Source of the DNA: a virus
Virus record (IMG/VR): IMGVR_UViG_3300030430_003277
Coordinates: 42,749 to 66,929 of that record
Strand: one strand, 5' to 3'
Length of the DNA: 24,181 nt
The position numbers and the translations under genes are program-made. The notes beneath the pieces were generated by a model. The model worked only from the letters and a program-made list of their open reading frames with translations. It was not told where the DNA came from and did no database searches. Below are positions 13,658 through 19,675 of this stretch, piece by piece. Each line of letters starts with the position of its first letter. Within the stretch, counting starts at the first letter, position 1.

Positions 13658-13917
13658 ACCAATCGAAAATATACTGTCCTCGTAGGCAGTTGATTTGGTT
13701 GGTAATAGAAGTAGAGAATCGAAACCTAAGTGCGATATTTGTTTATCACCATGAACGGCTCATCTTGCCTTATTCTTCCTAGGAGGTTAAGGATGCAACA
13801 GGAACAGACCAAGTAATGTGCTGAGAAAATCCCTCCGACTTGTAGACACATAAGTTCTCAGCCTCCGATACTAGTCAAGGAGGCAATACTTCGGCTTAAA
13901 TTCAAGGAGTGATATAG
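13646..13917 (+). ncRNA. Structured leader or small RNA of module Y2
   Basis: No gene is credible in these 270 bp, but stems are frequent: CCAAATC (13640-13646) with GATTTGG (13692-13698) around a bulged ACTGtCC/GGCAGT hairpin; CCTTA/TAAGG near 13768-13793; CTGAGAA (13821-13827) with TTCTCAG (13855-13861) enclosing ACTT/AAGT; and GCCTCC (13861-13866) with GGAGGC (13879-13884). The last two stems stack closely before the ribosome-binding site of the Y2 gene. It may regulate that gene or be a separate RNA. Confidence 0.45.
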
Positions 13918-14115
13918 ATGAAATGGTTTAACAAAAAGAATACAATTGAAGAACATATAGCGAACCAAGAACAACGCTTCGTCATAGAAGTTGGTCATAA
14001 TCGAAACAATGAATTGATTATCAAGAAACTTCGTGTGAGTGGTGATGAACTAGAAAAGTGCATTGCCGACTTACAGATAGCCCTCCAAGATTTCAAGATA
14101 CTCCAACATGAGTAG
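13918..14115 (+). CDS. Hypothetical protein (module Y2)
   Basis: The 65-residue product begins MKWFNKKNTIEEHIANQEQR, with a beta-hairpin-like middle (FVIEVGHNRNNELIIKKLRV) and a C-terminal helix (ELEKCIADLQIALQDFKILQ). AAGGAGTGAT precedes the ATG with normal spacing. It follows a 260-bp structured leader and precedes a long cloverleaf-like element. Family unknown. Confidence 0.7.
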   Translation: MKWFNKKNTIEEHIANQEQRFVIEVGHNRNNELIIKKLRVSGDELEKCIADLQIALQDFKILQHE

Positions 14116-14146
14116 GGGTTGATTGAATGAAAGGTATCGGCAGTAG

Positions 14147-14235
14147 GTCCCCACCATCTAGAGATAAGGGAAACCCCCTTAATCAGAATAGGCCGTTCTG
14201 AGTCTCAGCATCTTAGCAGATGTGATGGTGGGGAC
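14147..14235. ncRNA. Cloverleaf-like RNA element closed by a 12-bp stem
   Basis: GTCCCCACCATC (14147-14158) pairs perfectly with GATGGTGGGGAC (14224-14235). Inside are three hairpins: TAAGGG/CCCTTA, CAGAA/TTCTG and CATCT/AGATG, giving a four-way junction of 89 nt. It has no tRNA consensus (no GGTTC arm, no acceptor geometry). It lies between the Y2 stop and the module end. It could be a terminator-like end structure, an independent RNA or a nuclease-resistant end. Confidence 0.6.
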
Positions 14236-14250
14236 TGAAATTCGATTTGG

Positions 14251-14281
14251 GGTATTGATACAAAGCCCAATACCATATGGT
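14251..14281 (+). repeat. Array junction 6 (Y|Z): Y-type hairpin plus decamer
   Basis: GGTATT (14251-14256) / AATACC (14269-14274) around GATACAAAGCCC, then ACCATATGGT at 14272-14281 and the Z start AGTGAAAAATGT. Closely parallels junction 3. Confidence 0.75.
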
Positions 14282-14429
14282 AGTGAAAAATGTGTTCGGA
14301 AAGGACACCAAAGGGTTATGGGAAATTATAATCTGAAATCAGTAGTCTAACTTGCTAGAGATTTGAGATTAATTAACGCTTCCGAAGAAATCCTGTCTTT
14401 TTTCTTCAGGAATACCCACATATTTCAAA
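14282..14429. other. Z2 spacer, non-coding
   Basis: It begins AGTGAAAAATGTGTTC with a small hairpin (GTGTTC/GGACAC). It then has AAATTATAATCTGAAATC and, inverted, GATTTGAGATTAATT, which together can form a long imperfect stem; it ends CATATTTCAAA before the decamer. The first part resembles bases 6036-6095 upstream of the reductase gene, where TGAAAAATGT, a hairpin and AAATTGTAATCTCAAATC appear in the same order. No gene. Confidence 0.5.
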
Positions 14430-14494
14430 ACCATATGGTAATGCTAGAACTCCTTCGCTAACTTTGAGGAATAGCAGAAGGAGTGGGCGTTACC
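14430..14494 (+). repeat. Array junction 7 (Z|X): decamer plus extended X-type hairpin
   Basis: ACCATATGGT at 14430-14439. The stem is longer than elsewhere: GGTAA (14437-14441) / TTACC (14490-14494) outside, then ACTCCTTCGCT pairing with AGC-a-GAAGGAGT around the usual AACTTTGAGGAA loop. This is the non-promoter end of module X3. Confidence 0.7.
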
Positions 14495-14508
14495 CCACTC
14501 CAACCGCC

Positions 14509-14685
14509 TCACAACTCCCCCTCAAACGCTGAACAGGCTTTTCTAAATCTGTCAGGCTTGAAATTTGGGTTGTAATAAGCAAAAAGCGAACAGAGGTTAT
14601 CCACTATCTGTTTCTTGCTCATGGTTTTGTCCCATGTCATTACCTCGTCTGCTACGGCTTGCATATGTCTTCTTTGAAACATCAT
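14509..14685 (-). CDS. Small hypothetical protein (module X3, last gene)
   Basis: The 58-residue product begins MMFQRRHMQAVADEVMTWDK and continues KKQIVDNLCSLFAYYNPNFK; it is a small, basic helical protein. GGAGG lies upstream and the first ATG overlaps the preceding stop as ATGA. The last codons run into the region before junction 7. Plus-strand frames over the same bases look like antisense readings. Family unknown. Confidence 0.65.
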   Translation of the reverse strand: MMFQRRHMQAVADEVMTWDKTMSKKQIVDNLCSLFAYYNPNFKPDRFRKACSAFEGEL

Positions 14686-14813
14686 TCTTCCTCCTTATTC
14701 ATTGCCTTCAATACTTTCAAAACATTACTTGCGATTTCCCAATCTTTCCATAATTGTTGTTCAATTTCTTCTACTTGTTTATATGTCATTGTCATTAATT
14801 CACTTGCTTTCAT
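14682..14813 (-). CDS. Small acidic helical protein (module X3)
   Basis: The 43-residue product begins MKASELMTMTYKQVEEIEQQ and is one amphipathic helix region ending NKEEE. It overlaps both neighbours: 14 bases with the tiny gene upstream and ATGA with the gene downstream. Coupling is the main support. Function unknown. Confidence 0.55.
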   Translation of the reverse strand: MKASELMTMTYKQVEEIEQQLWKDWEIASNVLKVLKAMNKEEE

Positions 14814-14871
14814 CTTCAATCCACTCCTCGTATATCCATTCTTCCGTTTCTATCCTAATTACTAATTCCAT
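14800..14871 (-). CDS. Very small peptide gene (module X3)
   Basis: A 23-residue frame (MELVIRIETEEWIYEEWIED, then ESK) starts at a TAATG overlap with the zinc-ribbon gene and ends inside the next start region. Acidic and aromatic. Position is consistent with a coupled series of four genes, but the frame is so short that it could be chance. Confidence 0.4.
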   Translation of the reverse strand: MELVIRIETEEWIYEEWIEDESK

Positions 14872-14996
14872 TAATCCATCTCCTCAATACATTCCTCACA
14901 AGCGAAAGAACCTTCCCAAAGGTATCCTCCATCCATGTCAATGTGTATTTCTTTTCCACAACATGCACAATCATCCGAATAACTAGTAGTTACCAT
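14871..14996 (-). CDS. Small zinc-ribbon protein (module X3, first gene)
   Basis: The 41-residue product has CACCGKEI near residues 10-17 and ACEEC near 32-36, a clear C-x2-C...C-x2-C zinc ribbon with an acidic tail. The ATG follows CTACTATTG directly, about 57 bp from the decamer of junction 8, and no ribosome-binding site is seen, so it is probably leaderless. It heads a set of overlapping small genes read leftward. Confidence 0.7.
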   Translation of the reverse strand: MVTTSYSDDCACCGKEIHIDMDGGYLWEGSFACEECIEEMD

Positions 14997-15005
14997 CAAT
15001 AGTAG
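14994..15005 (-). promoter_or_regulatory. Start box of module X3 (CTACTATTGATG)
   Basis: Minus-strand CTACTATTG ends at the start codon of the zinc-ribbon gene, 47-55 bp inside junction 8. Confidence 0.5.
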
Positions 15006-15023
15006 TAAACACTAATTCGTTAT

Positions 15024-15079
15024 GAGGTTCGTGTCATCTCAAAGTTGCCTCACCATATGGTAGTGCTTTGTAAACTACC
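15024..15079 (-). repeat. Array junction 8 (X|Y): two hairpins sharing the decamer
   Basis: ACCATATGGT at 15052-15061. The Y side is perfect: GGTAGT (15059-15064) / ACTACC (15074-15079) around GCTTTGTAA. The X side is weaker, GAGG (15024-15027) / CCTC (15048-15051) around CTCAAAGTT. Confidence 0.7.
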
Positions 15080-15182
15080 CCGAAGGGCGAGGATTATCCT
15101 CTATTGGTTCACACCCAAAGGATACACAATATCCTATTGAGCGTTTGCAGTTGAAACATCTAATTATCCCTGCTTGTGTCAT
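15075..15182 (-). CDS. Tiny cysteine-rich protein (module Y3, last gene)
   Basis: The 35-residue product begins MTQAGIIRCFNCKRSIGYCV and continues SFGCEPIEDN, with four cysteines (CFNC, YC, GC) that can bind zinc. Its ATG overlaps the upstream stop as ATGA. The last codons (CGC CCT TCG GGG TAG) form the CCCCGAAGGGG-type mini-hairpin and the stop lies inside the Y-type hairpin of junction 8, so coding and terminal structure are fused. Confidence 0.65.
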   Translation of the reverse strand: MTQAGIIRCFNCKRSIGYCVSFGCEPIEDNPRPSG

Positions 15183-15430
15183 TCTATCCCTCTTATCTTG
15201 TCTTTGTATTCTTGATACATTCTATCTTCATGGTCTGCTTTAATCCTTTCATGGTCTACCCATTCATAATGTTGTTTTGCTAAATCTTCAATGATTTCTG
15301 CTATCCAACCTTGCTTATCTTCATAGACAAACTCTTGAAGAAGGTTCATTAATTCTTCTTTGTCAAGATGATATGTGAGCATATCCCATGTAGAATTATA
15401 ACCACACCATTCCGCTACTTCATCACTCAT
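15179..15430 (-). CDS. Hypothetical acidic protein (module Y3)
   Basis: The 83-residue product begins MSDEVAEWCGYNSTWDMLTY and is rich in Glu, Asp and aromatic residues; the second half (AKQHYEWVDHERIKADHEDR) is a charged helix. ATGA overlaps join it to genes on both sides. No motif recognised. Confidence 0.7.
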   Translation of the reverse strand: MSDEVAEWCGYNSTWDMLTYHLDKEELMNLLQEFVYEDKQGWIAEIIEDLAKQHYEWVDHERIKADHEDRMYQEYKDKIRGIE

Positions 15431-15627
15431 ACTAAATCCTCCAATCGTTCTTCTTTCATTCTACCTATTATTTCTAATGACTCTTGTTCTCTTGTAAAGA
15501 AGTCATCTTTAGCACTTAGATATAATAGTGCTTTACTAATAACCTGCCATGCCTTTTTCAATTCTTTTTGGTTATCTAATCTCATAGTAAGATTAACGAT
15601 GTGGCTTGCTATATCCTCTGCATTCAT
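15427..15627 (-). CDS. Hypothetical protein (module Y3, first gene)
   Basis: The 66-residue product begins MNAEDIASHIVNLTMRLDNQ and is predicted all-helical. Its ATG directly follows CCTACTATC, about 50 bp from the decamer of junction 9, with no ribosome-binding site. It heads the leftward three-gene set of module Y3. Confidence 0.7.
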   Translation of the reverse strand: MNAEDIASHIVNLTMRLDNQKELKKAWQVISKALLYLSAKDDFFTREQESLEIIGRMKEERLEDLV

Positions 15628-15636
15628 GATAGTAGG
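15625..15636 (-). promoter_or_regulatory. Start box of module Y3 (CCTACTATCATG)
   Basis: Minus-strand CCTACTATC ends at the start codon, about 40-48 bp inside junction 9. It matches the Y2 box almost base for base. Confidence 0.5.
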
Positions 15637-15655
15637 TTTGCGGATTACCTATCAA

Positions 15656-15685
15656 GGTTGTTTGCAAAGCCTACAACCATATGGC
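15656..15685 (+). repeat. Array junction 9 (Y|Z): Y-type hairpin plus decamer with one mismatch
   Basis: GGTTGT (15656-15661) / ACAACC (15673-15678) around TTGCAAAGCCT, then ACCATATGGC at 15676-15685, the only non-exact copy. GTGAAAAAA follows, like the start of a Z spacer. No tenth junction is found to the right. Confidence 0.65.
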
Positions 15686-15808
15686 TTTGTGAAAAAATTT
15701 TTTATTTGATAGTCGTTAAACGATAAGCCTTACACCATTAAAATTTAATGAATAAACAATATCTTCATTAGTTAAACGACAGTAGGCTTGCATCAGTAGG
15801 CGTTTCCA
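15686..15808 (+). promoter_or_regulatory. Regulatory region of the rightward arm
   Basis: Contains ACGATAAGCC (15720-15729), a near-perfect palindrome CATTAAAATTTAATG shortly after it, and a direct repeat GTTAAACGA (15715-15723 and 15771-15779). ACGATAAGCC followed by an A/T palindrome recurs at 16125 before the next gene, so it may be a shared promoter or operator. Confidence 0.45.
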
Positions 15809-16105
15809 ATGGATGATAATGATGTTTTTGAGGCCGTAAGGGAAATCAATAAATTAATGCACGAAGCAAAGGTAAAAACGGATATTGCCAATAAAGCGTT
15901 AAAGGACGCTGAAGGATTGCTAAAAGAATTGTTAGATGCAACAAGGAAAAAGACTACACAGACTTCCTTAGATGATTTTGCTACTAAATCGAGTAGCGAT
16001 AACGGATTGAATGTGCCTGTCGCTAAACGCCAAACTGTTGCTCATAAAAGAATAAGCGAACTGTTATCGTTAGACGATATAAGTAAAATGTTATTGGAGG
16101 ATTAA
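15809..16105 (+). CDS. Coiled-coil hypothetical protein
   Basis: The 98-residue product begins MDDNDVFEAVREINKLMHEA and has a heptad helix over residues 5-45, a Ser/Thr-rich linker and a C-terminal helix (AHKRISELLSLDDISKMLLE). It is the first gene of the rightward arm. No ribosome-binding site is evident, so translation may be leaderless. The function is unknown. Confidence 0.7.
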   Translation: MDDNDVFEAVREINKLMHEAKVKTDIANKALKDAEGLLKELLDATRKKTTQTSLDDFATKSSSDNGLNVPVAKRQTVAHKRISELLSLDDISKMLLED

Positions 16106-16124
16106 AGGCATTTGGCTGGAAATA

Positions 16125-16148
16125 GACGATAAGCCCCAAAAAATTTTT
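16125..16148 (+). promoter_or_regulatory. Second ACGATAAGCC element
   Basis: ACGATAAGCC (16125-16134) followed by the A/T palindrome CAAAAAATTTTTG, 67 bp before the ATG of the next gene. Same order and similar distance as at 15720-15729. Confidence 0.4.
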
Positions 16149-16200
16149 GCTAGTCCCACACAAATTACAGGTCATTTTTTGAAAAAGTTAGGTGAGAAAT

Positions 16201-17004
16201 ATGCTACCCAAATGGATGGTTATTCTTAAACAAGATATTTCTTATGAGTGGCTGATGGAGATAGATGGTAGGCCAATTTTACTTGCAGACTTAGGAGATG
16301 AGAAGGTCTTATTCTACAAAAGAACAGGTAGTGGTGGAGAAGGAAAAGAAGGTGATGCTCAAGCAGGTAGTTTTGCTCCTTTCTTTGGTTTTACTTATTG
16401 GAATAGTTCCGTTTATTGGTTTATCAAAGGAGAACCCGATAGATATGGTGGATATAAAAAAGAAGCCCAATGGTTAGATAAAAATGTAAAAGAAATCCCT
16501 CCATTAAATGCGGGATATACATTGTTTGAGGCTAATAAAATATTCAAAAGTAAGGGAGCAACACTTGGTAGACCAAAAGCAAACACGATGGGATATAGAC
16601 CGTTCTTCGATGAATCAGAAATGAAATTTATGGCAGTTGTAGGTGAGCCAATAGGAATAAAAGAAGTATTGAAAGAAGCCGAACTTGATTACAATTATTT
16701 CAAAAAAACAAACCAATATCCTAACCTAACAGAATCATATGAGGAATTAAAACAATATATGGAAACCGCAAAAGTTCCTAAATTGAAATATAGTAGAGAT
16801 ATTCTACAAGAACAAAAGAAACAATACCTAGAATCTTGGGTAAATAAAGCGAATGAAAATCGTAAAAAAGCGTTTGAACTCTATGATGAATTCAAAAAAG
16901 AATGGAAAGAAGATGATTGGGAATTGCCCGAAGTAAACAAAAATTTCTATGAGTATAAGGAACTGACTTTGAGTGAAATAAATAATAGAAAGGATATTAG
17001 ATAA
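16201..17004 (+). CDS. Hypothetical protein, 267 residues
   Basis: The product begins MLPKWMVILKQDISYEWLME. An in-frame GTG at 16192 sits inside the GGTGA ribosome-binding site, so the ATG at 16201 is preferred. The first 110 residues look beta-rich, with many Gly and aromatic residues (FAPFFGFTYWNSSVYWFIKG), like a small virion or binding domain. The last 100 residues are a charged helical region (EEQKKQYLE-type heptads, then WEDDWELPEVNK-like acidic segments). I do not recognise the family. Confidence 0.75.
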   Translation: MLPKWMVILKQDISYEWLMEIDGRPILLADLGDEKVLFYKRTGSGGEGKEGDAQAGSFAPFFGFTYWNSSVYWFIKGEPDRYGGYKKEAQWLDKNVKEIPPLNAGYTLFEANKIFKSKGATLGRPKANTMGYRPFFDESEMKFMAVVGEPIGIKEVLKEAELDYNYFKKTNQYPNLTESYEELKQYMETAKVPKLKYSRDILQEQKKQYLESWVNKANENRKKAFELYDEFKKEWKEDDWELPEVNKNFYEYKELTLSEINNRKDIR

Positions 17005-17033
17005 AAAATCAGAGGCATCTTTAAATTGGATAT

Positions 17034-17060
17034 ATTACTAGGTAAATTATCGCTAGTAAT
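17034..17060. repeat. 8-bp inverted repeat before the HMG-CoA lyase gene
   Basis: ATTACTAG (17034-17041) and CTAGTAAT (17053-17060) are perfect inverted copies with an 11-base spacer, followed by GGGGTTTT and then the start codon 12 bp after the repeat. It could be a terminator for the upstream gene or an operator for the lyase gene. Confidence 0.5.
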
Positions 17061-17071
17061 GGGGTTTTAAG

Positions 17072-17926
17072 ATGAAGGATATTGAGATTTATGAAGTAGG
17101 ACCTAGAGATGGCTTGCAAAACAGTAAATTTAGTTTAGATACCAGTGAAAAAGTCAAGATGATAAACGAATTATATCGTGGTGGACTAGAAGATATTGAA
17201 GTTGCATCATTTGTTCATCCAAAAATGGTCCCTCATATGTCAGATGCGGAAGATGTATTTAGTCAAACTAAGGATTTGGCGAATTTTGCGGCTTTGGTGC
17301 CTAATCAAAGGGGTTATGATAGGGCAAAAGCGGTTGGAGTATCGAGATTTAATGTATATTTTTCTCCTTCGGATGAATTTAACATGAGAAATCTTGGAAG
17401 GACCTTAAATGAGGCATTTCCAGAGATAAAAAACATGTTAGAGGAGGAAAAAAGAGAAAATGTTCGTGCATATATCTCTTGTGCGTTTGGTTGTCCCCTT
17501 ACAGGCAACATTTCTGAGTATGATTTGTTAAAATCCTTTGAAATGGCAAGTGAAATTGCTAGTGAGATAGTCCTCTGTGACACAATTGGTTCGGCTTTTC
17601 CTACAAAGTTGCTTCAAACACTTGAAATGACTAGAAAATTTGATTCGGATGTAACTTTACACTTACATGAGAGAAAAAATGGAGAAACTGATATTTTTGC
17701 TAATGTTGATGCGGCTTTAGATTGGGGAATAACGAAGTTTGATGCGAGTATTGCTGGTCTTGGTGGATGCCCTTTTATTCCTCAAAGTGGAAGAAATATT
17801 TCAACTAATCAGTTGGTGCATTATTTGGATAATAGGGGATATGAAACTGGTGTAAATCTAGAGGAATTATCCTTTGTTACTGAGTGGATGAGGAATATGA
17901 ACAATAGATTAGAGTTATCGGTTTAA
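17072..17926 (+). CDS. mvaB: Hydroxymethylglutaryl-CoA lyase
   Basis: The enzyme splits HMG-CoA into acetoacetate and acetyl-CoA, the last step of leucine breakdown, in the cytoplasm. The 284-residue product is full length and keeps the active site: R12-D13 in EVGPRDGLQN (catalytic Arg and metal-binding Asp), the metal pair H197/H199 in HLHERKNG, the signature cysteine C233 in AGLGGCPF, and N242 as the remaining metal ligand. HIGH-type substitutions are few, so it is probably active, although IPQSGRN replaces the usual A-x-GA-x-GN segment. It sits alone between unrelated viral genes; a virus carrying it could alter host acetyl-CoA supply. Related DRE-TIM lyases are possible but less likely given GLGGCP. 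Confidence 0.9.
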   Translation: MKDIEIYEVGPRDGLQNSKFSLDTSEKVKMINELYRGGLEDIEVASFVHPKMVPHMSDAEDVFSQTKDLANFAALVPNQRGYDRAKAVGVSRFNVYFSPSDEFNMRNLGRTLNEAFPEIKNMLEEEKRENVRAYISCAFGCPLTGNISEYDLLKSFEMASEIASEIVLCDTIGSAFPTKLLQTLEMTRKFDSDVTLHLHERKNGETDIFANVDAALDWGITKFDASIAGLGGCPFIPQSGRNISTNQLVHYLDNRGYETGVNLEELSFVTEWMRNMNNRLELSV

Positions 17927-17980
17927 AATAACAAAGGAAATAAACGGGGATTATCTACGGTTGAAAAAGCGGGTTTGTTC

Positions 17981-18253
17981 ATGGCTATCATTCAAACAGA
18001 ATTTATTCAACAATATCCACAATATCGTAAAGATGTAGAAGATATGATGAGATTTGGAAATATGTTACAGGCGGAAGCCGAAAGAAGGGTGGCTAGGAGG
18101 AATAATCTAAGGCTACCATCAGTGGGGCAAGCCCACGGTAGATGGGTTAAGATGCTTAAACTAGCAGGAGCCGTTACTACTACTACCGCAGGTCTTGAAC
18201 CTAGACCTCTTTATGGAAAAAAGAAAAAGAAAAAGGAGGAAGATGAAGAATGA
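17981..18253 (+). CDS. Small basic protein with Lys-rich tail
   Basis: The 90-residue product begins MAIIQTEFIQQYPQYRKDVE. A TTG six bases upstream is in frame but the ATG is chosen. The middle is arginine-rich (AEAERRVARRNNLRLPSVGQ) and the end is a run of lysines followed by acidic residues (KKKKKKEEDEE). It overlaps the next start as ATGA. It may be a small virion or DNA-binding protein; no family recognised. Confidence 0.65.
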   Translation: MAIIQTEFIQQYPQYRKDVEDMMRFGNMLQAEAERRVARRNNLRLPSVGQAHGRWVKMLKLAGAVTTTTAGLEPRPLYGKKKKKKEEDEE

Positions 18254-19671
18254 ATTGGGCTAGTTTGCTATTAAAGGCCCCACCTGTTAAGAAAAAGAGA
18301 ATGGTTCAAGTTAAGAATGCTCTAATTGACCAAGAATTAGGTCAAGAGATTGGGACCATTCAAAGACAATATACAAAATGGAAAAGTGATTGTCAAGGAT
18401 TATCATTGGCCGATATTGGAGTTACTGGTAATGGACACAGAGATGGAGCAGGTAGCGATACACTGTTACTGCATGTGCAAGACCATATTTCCAGTAGAGT
18501 AGTAAGACCTAACCAAACCGCTAGAAGGGGAGGAGATAGGGTCGTTAAACTATTAGATTCTTTAATTCTAGATGAGCAGTCAATATTAGAAGAAGATGAT
18601 GAAAAAGATATTCTTCGATTGATTAAGAATTTACAAGAAATGTCGGGAGGAGATGAAGACCCAAGAAATATTCCGTTTACTCAACCACAAGATGTTGCGC
18701 CAGTAAAAGGTAAAATGGCTGATATTGGAGAACAAATTGTTTATGGTCATTATCGAACTCCGATTTATGTTAGGTCTAGAGAAAAGGTTCATGGTAGTGA
18801 AAATGAACAAAGCGCAGTTTCTTCTAGTTGGTATAGTAACGATAAGAATGAAGCAAAACCTCCATTTTGGCAAGCAATATTCGCAGGGGCCGATGGGATT
18901 AGCGGAGGAGGAAAAGGAGATACTATTGAAAAAGGACTCTTGGCTATCCTTCAAGATTTCCAAAAGGCTATGGAAGGGGCATTCATCAAAGAGATTATCA
19001 TTAATGATAAAGGAGATTTTGCCAATAAGGTAGAAGCATTATCTAAACTACCTCAGTTGTTGAGAGAGATTAGAAAGATTTTGGGCGACAGAAATTCATA
19101 TCGTGGTGGTGGTCATCAATTGATGTATGGTGGGACTAGAGGTATTACTGCTAGATTGAATAATTTTACATTCAAGGGCCAACAAAAACAAACTCAAAGA
19201 TATTTGACTTCAATTGCTCCATATCTAAAAGATATTAGTGGAATGGATGATGTAAAGGAGTTTAAGATTAAATTTACTGATGCTACGGTTAATCGTCTAA
19301 TTAACAGATTTGTTCGTCAAGACTTTATTGTTCCTCCTCATTTGGGGGCTAACGGTAAACCACTATTACTTTCATCAGCAGGTGGTGGAAGAAAGGTTAC
19401 GGGTTTTCCTTGGTCGTCAGCGTATGAACAGGCAGTGGCTAATTCAAAAATTAAGAAAAGTTGGTCAGATGGTTTGTGGGGCCAAAAAATAGTAAAAAAG
19501 GAACCAGTTAGAATTCATTTTCTAAGTGATAAGAAACTAATGGCTTGGGTAAGTGATGAATATAGTAGTGGGAGAGGCCCATATACAATAGAATCTATTT
19601 ATGCCCAATTAAAGAGAGATGGAACTTTTGAAGATAGAATGGAATTTATTGATGATAAAAGAATTAGGTGA
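18250..19671 (+). CDS. Large hypothetical protein, possibly structural
   Basis: The 473-residue product begins MNWASLLLKAPPVKKKRMVQ, a variant of the MSWxDILK N terminus seen in two later genes. It is Gly- and Ser-rich in the middle (AGADGISGGGKGDTIEKG) and has a C-terminal stretch with many aromatic and basic residues (AYEQAVANSKIKKSWSDGLW). No catalytic motif is visible. Its place directly before the TerS-like gene and its size suggest a virion or packaging component; that is inference from context. Confidence 0.75.
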   Translation: MNWASLLLKAPPVKKKRMVQVKNALIDQELGQEIGTIQRQYTKWKSDCQGLSLADIGVTGNGHRDGAGSDTLLLHVQDHISSRVVRPNQTARRGGDRVVKLLDSLILDEQSILEEDDEKDILRLIKNLQEMSGGDEDPRNIPFTQPQDVAPVKGKMADIGEQIVYGHYRTPIYVRSREKVHGSENEQSAVSSSWYSNDKNEAKPPFWQAIFAGADGISGGGKGDTIEKGLLAILQDFQKAMEGAFIKEIIINDKGDFANKVEALSKLPQLLREIRKILGDRNSYRGGGHQLMYGGTRGITARLNNFTFKGQQKQTQRYLTSIAPYLKDISGMDDVKEFKIKFTDATVNRLINRFVRQDFIVPPHLGANGKPLLLSSAGGGRKVTGFPWSSAYEQAVANSKIKKSWSDGLWGQKIVKKEPVRIHFLSDKKLMAWVSDEYSSGRGPYTIESIYAQLKRDGTFEDRMEFIDDKRIR

Positions 19672-19675
19672 TTAA

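Larger units (their letters stand above)
11737..15685. repeat. Modular array bounded by ACCATATGGT (X-Y-Z order, three rounds)
   Basis: Nine decamer junctions divide this region. X modules: 11747-12186, 13077-13595, 14440-15051. Y modules: 12197-12900, 13606-14271, 15062-15675. Z spacers: 12911-13066, 14282-14429, and a Z-like start after 15685. Junction types recur in strict order Z|X, X|Y, Y|Z. X ends have hairpins with loop AACTTTGAG facing inward, Y ends have hairpins with CTTTG facing inward, Z ends carry TGAAAAA-type sequence. Each X or Y module holds one to four small genes or an RNA, all in one direction within a module. No transposase or integrase is present in the window. Confidence 0.75.

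Noticed and set aside
14128-14202. Tiny plus-strand frame (MKGIGSRSPPS...)
   Set aside because: It lies across the cloverleaf element, has no good ribosome-binding site and an unusual composition; pairing explains the sequence better.
14147-14235. tRNA gene
   Set aside because: The fold is cloverleaf-like but lacks the T-arm GGTTC motif, a 7-bp acceptor and a recognisable anticodon loop.
14565-14986. Plus-strand reading frames in module X3
   Set aside because: They are antisense to a coupled series of minus-strand genes that includes a clear zinc ribbon; the plus readings are hydrophobic, Ser/Phe-rich antisense products.
11737-15685. CRISPR array
   Set aside because: Repeats are palindromic decamers 150-710 bp apart with genes between them; spacers are not uniform and no cas gene is present.
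11737-15685. Integron cassette array or transposon cluster
   Set aside because: No integrase or transposase is present, and the ends are inverted within each module rather than one attC per cassette. The resemblance to cassettes is kept only as an inference.
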